Source of the DNA: Diadema setosum
Taxonomy: Eukaryota; Echinodermata; Echinoidea; Diadematoida; Diadematidae
Direction of reading: 5' to 3'
Assembly: GCA_033980235.1 (NCBI GenBank)
Contig: CM067077.1
Span: 8,960,602-9,024,601 of the forward strand
DNA: 64,000 bases
Part shown: positions 11,906 through 22,709 of the stretch, one piece after another
How the letters are laid out: the number at the start of each line of letters is the position of its first letter
How positions within the stretch are numbered: position 1 is the stretch's first letter
The notes under the pieces: generated by a model
Told to the model about the DNA's origin: nothing
The model's database searches: none
What the model saw: the letters and a program-made list of their open reading frames with translations, nothing else
Translations under genes and position numbers: made by a program

Positions 11906-12559
11906 TATCATTATAACTTTTATTGTTATTATTATGATTTAAAGAGAAGTAGGATTTGTCGGGGCGATCTATAACGGGCCGTTAACGATCGATACGACAC
12001 TGTAAAGGCATGATTAAACCTGGAAACATTGAACTGCACTTTGCTTGAATACGAGTTCATTCTGAAGCAAATAGTTTTTACACAACAATAGATATGTAAT
12101 GTACTCTCAAATGAATCCACCAATGATTGAAACAATCATCTCCCTGCATTCCTACAGATTCCCACTTATCAGTTAGTAGCCATTCCCTTGAATATTTCAT
12201 TAACACTTTCAAAGTATCACGAAGAAGGCTATGGGCTGAATTCTCAACTCAATCAAAACGATTTCATGCTTTAACACCGTAAATATGCTTTTCTGCCCAT
12301 CAGAAAAAAAATGCGTGCAGTTTGTTAACATGTAGAACATGTTTGATTAGACGAAACTGGAATACTGAGGATATCCTTATTACATGTTTGGATTAGTTTC
12401 TTTTTGATAGCAGCGGAATAGTATGCAATGAAAACCAACTTATGGTTGATATGCTAGTTACCGAGTCTAATATGATATACTGTTTTATTGATTATTACAT
12501 CACGTTCGATAATTACGGACTTACATGTACTCTTTGATTATCATAATTTTGCGATTGTT

Positions 12560-13042
12560 GTCGGATGTTTGCTTGTAATTTTGGAAATGAATAACGGTAA
12601 TATTCGACTCCGTATGATACTAAAATAAATGTCGGATGTTTTCTTATACTTTTGGGTTTAAATAACGGTAAGATTCAGCTCCGTGCTGTGCTAAAATTAA
12701 TGTCAGACATTTGATTTTGCGTCCGGAAATGGATAACAATAATATTCGACTCCGTACGATGATGAACGATGATGAAATAAATATCGCATGTTTGCTTTGA
12801 CGTTCAGAAATGACTGCTAATAATTTACAACTCCGTATGATGATAAAATAAATGCCGGATATTTGCTTTTACGTTCGAAAGTAAATAGCAATAACATTCA
12901 GCTCCGAAAGATACTACATGTATGATATTAATGTCGAATATTTGCTTTGACCGTCGGAAATGAATAACAATGATATTCAACTCCGTATTGTACGATGATA
13001 GAATAAATGCCTGATATTTGCTTTCAAGCCCTGGACTTGCGG
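12560..13042. repeat. Minisatellite, unit 71-80 bp, about 6.5 copies
   Basis: Successive units start near 12560, 12631, 12702, 12783, 12854, 12933 and 13009. Each begins with a variant of GTCGGATGTTTGCTT and carries AATATTCGACTCCGTATGAT and AAATAAAT. Units differ by substitutions and by insertions of 8-10 bases. It forms the inner core of the foldback element. Confidence 0.8.
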
Positions 13043-13194
13043 AAAGATATGACAATGTATGTTCGCCAATTTTTTTTTCATGATTCATTCTAGAATTTCA
13101 GGAGTCTGATAGCCATCGGATCTCATTACGATGTTTTTGTATTGTTTACAGACAAGTATGGCAAACATAAGAGCAAGCCTTCATAGAAGATGAA

Positions 13195-13700
13195 TTACCC
13201 CGGTGGCATCATTGAACGACAATTCAGGTTCAATGGGCAATCGTCGGGACCACTCGCGAGGTTAGAAAAAAATAAAAACCTCAGTATCGAGCGGCGATTT
13301 AAGTTGAATGAGCAATCGTCGGGACGATTTGCGACGTTTGAAACTCATACCAAACGGTGATTTAGGTTTAATGGGCAAGCCTAGGGACGATGTGCGACGC
13401 TTTAGCAATTACCAAACGAATATGTGACCAGTGATTCAAGTAGAATGGACAATCGTCGGGACGATAAGTGCGAGGTTTGAACAATTATGGATTAACAAAC
13501 TCGCCACGGAACGGTGATTTAAATTCAATGGTCAATCGTCGGGACGATGTGCGGCGCGAAACCATCACCAAATCCCTTCACAAAACAGTGAGTCAAGTTG
13601 AATACGCAATCGTCGGGGACGATATGCGACGTTTGAACAATCATTGAAACGCCTCGCCGATCAACAAAAGATCTCCTTAATTGATTAACCGCGACGAAAA
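13195..13700. repeat. Subterminal array of CGTCGGGACGAT repeats
   Basis: About six degenerate units of 70-80 bp, each with GTGATT(T/C)A(A/G)GTT, AATGGNCAATCGTCGGGACGAT and GCGACG(T/C)TTGAA. Related motifs in the opposite orientation lie at about 9895-10195. The arms therefore correspond in motif content, but not as a clean long inverted repeat. Confidence 0.7.
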
Positions 13701-13882
13701 GAGACGTCTTCGTTCCGACTCGTCGGGACCATCTATTGTTGACTTTTTTAATGAGCGAAAAAGAGCGCAGTAATGAGCACATTAGGCCAAAAATTTAGAT
13801 CGTTGGGGACGATTGGCGACGATCTTTTGTCTCATATCGTCGCGACGAAGATATCTCTCTAACATAGTTTTTCTCTTGTGCC

Positions 13883-14803
13883 TAACATGGGTTCTCCAAG
13901 ATAAATCACTATCGATATGAAGACCCAAAAATTTTGTATTGTTGACCTGTGACAGATCAATGTTGTTTATCTTGACAGAGAGAGGTAACACAGGTAGCGA
14001 ATTACTGAATAACATATACTGAGTTTTATCAATGTTTAAGGATAATTTGTTCGCAAAAATCCAAGATTGGACAGAAACAAGTTCTTTATTTATTATGTTT
14101 ATAAGCGCATCAGGATTTTGATGAGAGAAGAACAAATTTGTATCATCTGCAAAGCAAACGAAGGAGAGAATCTTAGAGGAGTTCTGGATATCATTAATAT
14201 ATAAAATAAAGAGAAGTGGGCCTAATAAGGAACCCTGTGGAACACCACAAGAAATCAGTTTTGGTTGGGAATCGTGACCGTGAATACTTACAAATTGTTT
14301 TCTATTCGTTAAATAATCAGTGAACCATTCTAGCGCCCTTCCCCGAATTCCGTAATGACTTAACTTATAAAGTAAAATGTCATGGTCTATAGTATCAAAC
14401 GCCTTGAAGAAGTCAAGGAAAACACCGACAGTGTGAGAAACATCATCTATAGCATGAGCTATCTTATCAATAAACTTGAGTAATGCGTGAGTTGTACTAT
14501 GTTTTTTCCGAAATCCAAATTGAGATTCAGTAAATATTTTTGCCTGAAGAAAAAAATTAAGGGTGCGTTTATACACAAGTCTTTCGAGTATCTTTGAAAA
14601 AGAAGTTAAAAGAGAAATGGGGCGATAATCATTGACAAGGTCTTTTCGCCCTTTTTTAAAAATGGGAACAACTCTGGCTACTTTCATTTTTTGAGGAACT
14701 TTACCAGTAGACAAAGATTGATTGAAAATATAAGTAAGAGGCGAGATTATTTCATGAATCACATTTTTTACCAAGAAGTTTGTGATTCCATCATATCCCG
14801 AAC
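13883..14803 (-). pseudogene. LINE reverse transcriptase, catalytic part
   Basis: It holds the RT core in order: YRPISLLTSFSKILERLV, FGFRKKHSTTHAL, FLDFFKAFDTIDHDIL (first catalytic Asp), SCGVPQGSLLGPLLFILYIN, the FVCFADDTNLF box (FADD variant of YADD), then NTKFLGLHIDSDLSWRTHV. It breaks off there at the insertion (TAA at 13883-13885). It is out of frame with the upstream piece because of an eight-base homopolymer at 14804-14811. The RT is therefore dead or would need frame correction. The family is the CR1/L2/jockey superclade. Confidence 0.88.
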
Positions 14804-15282
14804 TTTTTTTTATTATTTAACTTATCAACAATCTTTATTATTTCATCTTCGACAATTGGGACAAAAAATAAAGATTCCATATTCCTACTACCCAGGAAAG
14901 AGTGAAATTCTCGCTGTGCTTCAGGAATTCTATCAGCCAGATTTGGCCCAATGTTTACAAAAAAATCATTAAACACTTCAGCTATATCTATGGGGTCATC
15001 AATACGAACATCATCCTCTTGAATATAACTAGGCACGTTATTATCGGTATTACGTTTCAACGCTCGGTTTATCACCCTCCACGTACCCTTCACATCAAAT
15101 TTACATTTGTCGAATTGATTCATAAAATACATCCGTTTGGCTGACCGTAATGCAGAAGTGAGGATATTACGATATTGAGTATATCTGGACTTATTTGTAA
15201 CTGTGGGTACTTTGCGATATTTATGATAAAGTTTATTTTTCTTATTGATTGATTTTAAAAGTGATTTTGTAACCCATGACAT
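14804..15282 (-). pseudogene. LINE ORF, region upstream of RT (truncated)
   Basis: The piece starts near WVTKSLLKSINKKNKLYHKY, typical of the linker between endonuclease and RT in CR1/jockey LINEs. It runs to IVDKLNNKK, where the frame shifts in a run of eight A (T on the plus strand, 14804-14811). After the run the frame resumes as SSGYDGIT, a conserved RT entry motif. The apparent ATG at 15282 is probably not a true start, since the element is 5'-truncated here. Confidence 0.8.
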
Positions 15283-15288
15283 TTGAAT

Positions 15289-16480
15289 CTATGACATTTG
15301 AATCTATGAAAATTGGAAAAAAAGTCATGATTTGCACTGATTGTGAAAAGAATTTTATTGCGTAACAAACTATGAGTCCCCTTTAATACCAGAAGCAACT
15401 TTGTGAAGATGAGTGGATTGCACAACCCATTCATGATCTGGACGTGTTAATTGTGTCTTGGGTAAAAACTAGGTTGAATTGGGTAAAAACCTAGTATAAT
15501 GAGGTTTCAACAAGATACGTAAAAAGAGACTGACATCCATTTTTGTCCCCGCCGAACGAGTTTGAGCAGGGGACTATGAAACGGGCTCCGTACGTGTGTG
15601 TGTCCGTGTGTGTGTCTGTCCGTGTGTGCGTCCGTGTGTGATCAAAATCTTCAATTTGCTACTTCTCTGTCATTTATGAGCCAATTTTGATTCTGTTTGC
15701 TTTATATGATAGCACTACATGGGAGCTTTGAAACTTCTACACAGAATTTCAGTTGTGACCTTTGACCTTGACCTTTGACCTAAATTGTACATTTTGCTAC
15801 AAAATGCTACTCCTTAGCCATTTCTAACCTGATTTCGATTCCATTTGCTTTATGTGATGGCACTAGGTGAGGGCTTCAAAACATCTACACAGAATTTTGA
15901 CCTTTGACTTCTTTGACCTTTGACCTTGATTTTTTGACCTGTATTGTACATTTTGCTACAAAATGCTACTCCTTCGCCATTTCTAACCAGACTTCGATTC
16001 CGTTTGCTTTATGTGATGGCACTAGGTGAGGGCTTCAAAACTTCTACACAGAATTTTGACCTTTGACTTCTTTGACCTTTGACCTTGATATTTGACCTTT
16101 TTTGTACATTTTGCTACAAAATGCTACTTCCGGCGGGGACATATATTATGCACCGCGTAATTTCTACTTTTCCTTGTTTTTTTTTTTTTTTTTGGTCAAA
16201 GATAACTCGTGAAAGCAACATATGAAATGAACGTGTTCTTGGTTGTAATGATAATTATATTGATGTTTCACCATTGTATAAACAACTCTACCACCATGAT
16301 TCTACAATATTTCAGACAGTAGAATTCAGAATGCACACAACAGAATGATAGAAGAAAATCAAGGGAATCTTCAAAACCACTCACAGGATTGTAGTACTGT
16401 ACAATTGTATGTTAATCCACTAAAAAATACCACAATATATACAATTTAAAAACTTTCAGACACTACTGAACATATACATT
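15289..16480. repeat. Duplicated block, copy 2, right part
   Basis: It resumes the match to copy 1 (about 3600-4440) with GACATTTGAATCTATG, which is doubled here, and continues past GACTGACATCCATTTTT. It is interrupted at 15545-16140 by a separate repeat that copy 1 lacks. It continues through TTATATTGATGTTTC and CAATATTTCAGACAGTAGA to about 16480. Confidence 0.85.
15545..16140. mobile_element. Non-autonomous element with GTCCCCGCCG ends
   Basis: It starts GTCCCCGCCG and ends CCGGCGGGGAC, so it has short inverted ends. It is absent from the matching position in copy 1 (about 3770). It contains a GTGTGTCCGTGT-rich patch and three diverged tandem units of about 165 bp, each with TTTGCTTTATGTGATGGCAC and GACCTTTGACCTTGA. 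At 15755-15781 TGACCTTTGACCT occurs twice in near-succession (AGGTCA direct repeats with 1-bp spacing on the other strand). The right junction may extend to the poly(T) near 16190. Confidence 0.7.
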
Positions 16481-17780
16481 TACAAAATGTGATAGAGTGA
16501 ATACAACTCAACATGAGCAAGATCACATTTCATAATACTAAGGGCAAAATCTTTTGACCCAAACAAGGGAAGAGTGTCAAGATAATATCTCAGAATGATA
16601 ATAGTACTGTAGTGTACACCACACACACACACACACCTTAATTTCACAGTAAATTGTATTTGGAATGTTAAAAGCTTTCTGAACATGAACAGATACATAG
16701 GATTCTATAGAAAAACAGTGTGATATTAAAAAGTATCACAATTTCATCAAGAAAATGACAGGCAGTTCTTTTTGATGTACTTTATACTAGGCAATGGTAT
16801 GATATTTCAGTTGATACAAAGTGCAAATTCTTTCAACCCAAATGAGGAAAAAAGTGATGGAAATATCATAGAATGATTATAATATACACTGTACATACTT
16901 ACACACACTGTATGTCTCAAGAATCGAATTTACAATCTTAAAAACTTTTAGACAGACATGTACATTTTGATGGGATTATATAAACACAATGGCCCGAATT
17001 CACGAAGGTGGCACAAATGAAACCATGGTTTAAACTATGGACAAAAACCATGGAGCGCCAGGTGTCGCACGGAATATTTCGTTACGAAATTGGTCATTTC
17101 GTCGACAAAATGACCGTTTCGTTAACGAAATTATCATTTCGTGGACGAAATGTTCATTTAATTACAAAATGTTGTCATTTTGTTACAAAATAATAATTTC
17201 ATCGACGAATAACTGATTTCGTAACGAAATATTCCATGCGACACTTGGCGCTCCATGGTTTTTGTCCATGGTTTAAACCATGGTTTCATTTGTACCACCT
17301 TCGTGAATTCGGGCCTTTATGATACAGTTGCACAATTTCATTAAGAAAATGAATTGCAGAACCTTCTCTCCTTCTTATACGAGATGATGGTAGGATATGT
17401 CACTTTACTATTAAAGGACAAAATCTCTCAAACCAAACAAGGAAAAATAATATCAAGGAATTGTTATGGTACTGTACACACTTATACACATTACATCGCA
17501 AGAAATTTTATTTACAGTTTACAGACGGACATTGACATATTCACAGGATCTTATAGAACACAATATCGTACAGGAGCACATGCCATACAAAACATTATAT
17601 ACATTTCTTTGTGTTCTGTTTTTGCAGATGATAACGAAATATTTCAGTTTATGGTAAATGCAAAATTTATTTTACCAAATTAGGGAGGAAGGGATTGTTA
17701 CTTAGTCACAGGATATTTTAAAGATGTAAAACATTATTTTTACTGAATGCCATTCAGAAGAATATGATACAGGACACATT
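16430..17780. repeat. Diverged tandem repeats, period about 220-270 bp
   Basis: Units can be followed by variants of AAAACTTTYAGACA with a later CATGTACAT-like motif at about 16450, 16668, 16936 and 17513 (the last after a 325-bp MITE). A second marker, AATCTTTTGACCCAAACAAGG and variants, appears once per unit. One related unit seems present at about 4402 in copy 1. Units are strongly diverged, so the period is approximate. Confidence 0.45.
16991..17315. mobile_element. Foldback MITE, arms of about 85 bp
   Basis: The element starts GGCCCGAATTCACGAAGGTG and ends with the inverse CACCTTCGTGAATTCGGGCC. The arms continue through AAACCATGGTTTAAAC, CCATGGAGCGCCA and a TGTCGCA motif with few mismatches. 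The centre is built from TTTCGTTAACGAAA-type short inverted repeats. A target duplication is not clear. There is no coding capacity. Confidence 0.85.
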
Positions 17781-18033
17781 TCATTCAGACCATGATTTAC
17801 AGTTATTCGTTACTTTAGCCATGTGATGTCTTTAGTATTCTAGCAGAACAATGCTCATGTATTGATGAGACCAATAATTGGATGGTTTGGGAGGAGGTAT
17901 GCAATTATTGTAAAATTGACTGATAAGGGAGATACATGTAAACTCTGTCGTGAACATATAATCTTACAGCACACATTCATATGGTTGAACGCACTATGTT
18001 GTATGTCCTAGGTGTATTAGCACTCATTATAAT
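17781..18033. other. No gene recognised; left flank of the tandem array
   Basis: AT-rich single-copy-looking DNA. It ends in CATTATAAT, and the right flank of the array begins TATAATTTG. The pre-insertion site was therefore probably ATTATAAT-TATAATTT. Confidence 0.4.
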
Positions 18034-20393
18034 TAGGTGATCCGAGTATCCTCTCGGATCACCTTCTGTTTCTGTACGGATTCTTTCTTCTTCTTTTTCT
18101 TATTTCTCCCCAAAAGTTGTGTATCGATTAGCTCCGAAAGTCCTCTTCCTATCAATTTCAAACTTATACCATATATGTATCGTCTCCGAAAGACGGCAAT
18201 CGAACTAAAATCAAAGTGATCAGTCGACCGTGACGTCACTATGACGTCATTATATGAAAACACATTCTCAATCATATCTCATTAATGGAATGGAATTTTT
18301 CAATGAAATTTACGTCACATATATTTCAAGTTATGCGCATTCTACTCATATTCTCAAAATTCATATTTTCTCTTAAAACGTGCGCGTACGCGCGCGTTGA
18401 AATATTTGTATGCTCAAATCGAGCTCAAATTTTTTTTGCACACGTTTCAGACCATTTGGAGCATTTTTTGAAAAATTGAAAAAATTGGACGGACGCGTAC
18501 GCGCGCGCACATATACGCACGCACAGCTCATATGCAATAGAAATTTCCCATTTTTTCACACTTATTGGATGCCTGAAATGTCAAGGAATATTTCTACCAA
18601 GTTTCAAGTCAATCCGACTCATTATGACGTCATACGGACCCGTCAAAGTTGAAATTCCGCGCGCGCGTCAATGGCGATATACAGTCCAACAATGCCAAAA
18701 AACCGCCAATTTTGAATCCGATTTTACTCGTCAGGATGGACGGTGACCCCCCATTTTCTTGACATATTCTGAAAGCTGATGAGTTGTTCATGTTAATTCA
18801 TGGGTTGGCGATGCTGGAAAAATGATTAAAAGATATCAAATTTCTTAATACAATTAAAAAAGTAAATTTTCAAAATGACGTCATCAAATTTCAAGTTCAC
18901 TCGAGCGTATCTCACTTATCCTTTGCCAATTTTCACCCAGATTTCAGTATGTTGTAGCTTATTAAATACTCTTTCATAAATGTAATAACAACATTTTGAT
19001 TGGATGACGGTATCACCTCGTAAAAATGGATTGAAAGTAATCTTGTCAAATTTGACCAGTTTACGTGTTATCTCTATGGGAGTGCAGTTTTTCTGGAAAT
19101 GAAAATTGACATGACTGTCTTTTTCGAGCACTAGCTCACTTATGCTTCGGTGAATTTCTCCCAGATTTTGATATGTTGTAGCTGAGACTTTGCGCAATCG
19201 TAAGTGTGCCCTTCGTTTTTTCATACGGTGTCGGGATCATGTCCAAAAACTTGGTTGAAATTAAAGCTTATCTTCGATGTATTGAGATATTCCTTTCTTT
19301 TTGCAACTTTCTTTACAATAACTCAAGAAAAACAAGCTCTATCAGCCCAATATTTTGCACATGTTTAGTTCATGTCACGTACATTATTTCATAAAATAAC
19401 AACTACTTAATCAGACGTCATCTTGGGTATGTAAATTAGGGTCAAAGGTCATAAATGTATCATCTTGTATCTTGGTGAATACATGTTCAATCTTTTTCAT
19501 ATTTTGCACACGTAACGACCATGTTACAAGGATCATTTCACAAAATAACCACTTTTTGCTCAGATGCCATCTTGGGTGTGCAAAGTGGGGTCAAAGGTCA
19601 TATGTACTTCTTTCTTTATCTTCGTTATGACGTGTTATCTCTATGGGAGGGAATTTTTGTAGATGTGAAAATTGACATGATTGTCTTTATCGAGCACTAG
19701 CTCACTTATGCTTCGGTGAATTTCTCCCAGATTTTAATATGTTGTAGCTGAGACTTTGGGCTATCGAAAATCTGCCCTCCATTTTTCATACGATGTCGGG
19801 ATCACGTCCAAAAACTTGGTTGAAATTAAAGCTTATCTTCGATGTATTGAGATATTTCTTTCTTTCTGCAACTTTCTTTACAATAACTCAAGAAAAACAG
19901 GCCTTATCACCCCCATATTTTGCACATGTTTAGTTCATGTCACGTACATTATTTCATACAATTACAACTACTTGATCAGAAGTCATCTTCGGTATGTAAA
20001 TTAGGGTCAAAGGTCATAAATGTATCATCCTGTATCTTGGTGAATACATGTCCTATCTTTCCCATATTTTGCACACGTAAAGACCATGTTACAAGGATCA
20101 TTTCACAAAATCACCACTTTTTGCTCAGATGCCATCTTGTCTGTGCAAAGTTGGGTCAAAGGTCAAATATACTTCATTCTGTATCTTCGTTAGTGTATAC
20201 GGAATTGTGTACCATAGATGGCAGGTCTGACTCCCTTTTCTAAATGAGAATCAAAACATCACACGGCCAATGTCCACTAAACACAGATGAAACCGGTATG
20301 GTCATGCCTATTGGGATCAGGAGACTCAAATCGTTGATTTACGAACAGATCGGATCACCTAATTTGTCAGTCTTGACAAATTCCGAGTCTAGT
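18034..20393 (+). repeat. Array unit 1 (2360 bp)
   Basis: The unit starts with the GGTGATCCGAG hairpin. It contains four TGACGTCA sites (18231, 18242, 18625, 18876), (GCGC)-rich alternating purine-pyrimidine patches, and two inner repeats of about 550 bp (from about 19206 and 19756). GGGTCAAAGGTCA occurs four times (about 19440, 19592, 20008, 20152). It is nearly identical to unit 2 over most of its length. Confidence 0.75.
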
Positions 20394-22709
20394 GTTAAAC
20401 TTCCCGTTGTCACAAAGATCTTTCTCATCAAAAGTTGTGTATCGATTAGCTCAGAAAGTCCTCTTCCTATCAATTTCAAACTTATACCATATATGTATCG
20501 TCTCCCGAAGACGGCAATCGAACTAAAATCAAAGTGATCAGTCGACCGTGACGTCACTATGACGTCATTATATGAAAACACATTCTCGATCATATCTCAT
20601 TAATGGAATGGAATTTTTCAATGAAATTTACGTCACATATATTTCAAGTTATGCGCATTCTACTCATATTCTCAAAATTCATATTTTCTCTTAAAACGTG
20701 CGCGTACGCGCGCGTTGAAATATTTATATGCTCAAATCGAGCTCAAATTTTTTTTACACACGTTTCAGACCATTTGGAGCATTTTTTGAAAAATTGAAAA
20801 AATTGGACGGACGCGTACGCGCGCGCACATATACGCACGCACAGCTCATATGCAAGGGAAATTTCCCGTTTTTTCACACTTATTGGATGCCTGAAATGTC
20901 AAGGAATATTTCTACCAAGTTTCAAGTCAATCCGACTCATTATGACGTCATACGGACCCGTCAAAGTTGAAATTCCGCGCGCGCGTCAATGGCGATATAC
21001 AGTCCAACAATGCCAAAAAACCGCCAATTTTGAATCCGATTTTACTTGTCAGGATGGACGGTGACCCCCCATTTTCTTGACATATTCTGAAAGCTGATGA
21101 GTTGTTCATGTTAATTCATGGGTTGGCGATGCTGGAAAAATGATTAAAAGATATCAAATTTCTTAATACAATTAAAAAAGTAAATTTTCAAAATGACGTC
21201 ATCAAATTTCAAGTTCACTCGAGCGTATCTCACTTATCCTTTGCCAATTTTCACCCAGATTTCAGTATGTTGTAGCTTATTAAATACTCTTTCATACATG
21301 TGATAACAACATTTTGATTGGATGACGGTATCACCTCGTAAAAATGGATTGAAAGTAATCTTGTCAAATTTGACCAGTTTACGTGTTATCTCTATGGGAG
21401 TGCAGTTTTTCTGGAAATGAAAATTGACATGACTGTCTTTTTCGAGCACTAGCTCACTTATGCTTCGGTGAATTTCTCCCAGATTTTGATATGTTGTAGC
21501 TGAGACTTTGCGCAATCGTGACTGTGCCCTTCGTTTTTTCATACGGTGTCGGGATCATGTCCAAAAACTTGGTTGAAATTAAAGTTTATCTTCGATGTAT
21601 TGAGATATTCCTTTCTTTTTGCAACTTTCTTTACAATAACTCAAGAAAAACAAGCTCTATCAGCCCAATATTTTGCACATGTTTAGTTCATGTCACGTAC
21701 ATTATTTCATAAAATAACAACTACTTAATCAGACGTCATCTTGGGTATGTAAATTAGGGTCAAAGGTCATAAATGTATCATCTTGTATCTTGGTGAATAC
21801 ATGTCCAATCTTTTCATATTTTGCACACGTAACGACCATGTTACAAGGATCATTTCACAAAATAACCACTTTTTGCTCAGATGCCATCTTGGGTGTGCAA
21901 AGTGGGGTCAAAGGTCATATGTACTTCTTTCTTTATCTTCGTTATGACGTGTTATCTCTATGGGAGGGAATTTTTGTAGATGTGAAAATTGACATGATTG
22001 TCTTTATCGAGCACTAGCTCACTTATGCTTCGGTGAATTTCTCCCAGATTTTAATATGTTGTAGCTGAGACTTTGGGCTATCGAAAATGTGTCCTTTATT
22101 TTTCATACGATGTCGGGATCACGTCCAAAAACTTGGTTGAAATTAAGCTTATCTTCGATGTATTGAGATATTCCTTTCTTTTTGCAACTTTCTTTACAAT
22201 AACTCAAGAAAAACAAGCTCTATCGGCCCAATATTTTGCACATGTTTAGTTCATGTCACGTACATTATTTCATACAATTACAACTACTTGATCAGACGTC
22301 ATCTTGGGTATGTAAATTAGGGTCAAAGGTCATAAATGTATCATCCTGTATCTTGGTGAATACATGTCCTATCTTTCCCATATTTTGCACACGTAAAGAC
22401 CATGTTACAAGGATCATTTCACAAAATCACCACTTTTTGCTCAGATGCCATCTTGTCTGTGCAAAGTTGGGTCAAAGGTCAAATATACTTCATTCTGTAT
22501 CTTCGTTAGTGTATACGGAATTGTGTACCATAGATGGCAGGTCTGACTCCCTTTTCTAAATGAGAATCAAAACATCACACGGCCAATGTCCACTAAACAC
22601 AGATGAAACCGGTATGGTCATGCCTATTGGGATCAGGAGACTCAAATCGTTGATTTACGAACAGATCGGATCACCTAATTTGTCAGTCTTGACAAATTCC
22701 GAGTCTAGT
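20394..22709 (+). repeat. Array unit 2 (2316 bp)
   Basis: The 5' start is the variant GTTAAACTTCCCGTTGTC, joined directly to the CTAGT end of unit 1. The rest matches unit 1 almost base for base, which implies recent duplication or homogenisation. It ends at CTAGT, directly followed by TAGGTGATCC of unit 3. Confidence 0.75.

Larger units (their letters stand above)
9737..13882. mobile_element. 4.1-kb non-autonomous foldback element in the LINE, TAA-flanked
   Basis: It is bounded by TAA at 9734-9736 and 13883-13885. Removing the element plus one TAA joins the LINE protein as RTHV-NYVS in frame. The inverted ends start GGCACAA(C/G)AGAAAAAC and share ATATCTTCGTCGCGACGA after a short variable spot. 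Both subterminal regions carry many copies of CGTCGGGACGAT-type motifs. The interior holds a tandem duplication of about 636 bp and a 71-80 bp minisatellite. No transposase is visible. A 3-bp TAA duplication fits PIF/Harbinger-type target preference (TWA), but the assignment is an inference. Confidence 0.8.
8408..15288 (-). mobile_element. 5'-truncated CR1/L2-type LINE, itself split by a foldback element
   Basis: The element sits in the duplicated block; copy 1 (near 3590-3600) is the empty site. On the minus strand it starts within the region between endonuclease and RT (15282), runs through RT, and ends in a 3' UTR (9167-8446). The tail, read on the plus strand, is TTTCATTTCATTTTCATTTC. After removing the 4146-bp insertion at 9737-13882, the element is about 2.7 kb. 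The endonuclease domain is missing, as expected for 5' truncation during target-primed reverse transcription. Confidence 0.85.

Noticed and set aside
13782..13882. C-terminal extension of the LINE polymerase into the foldback element, and likewise 9737-10103
   Set aside because: Chance open frame across the insertion junction. The true protein continues on the other side of the element.
9737..13882. Polinton/Maverick or other protein-coding DNA transposon
   Set aside because: No integrase, polymerase or transposase motif found in any frame, and too short for a Polinton.
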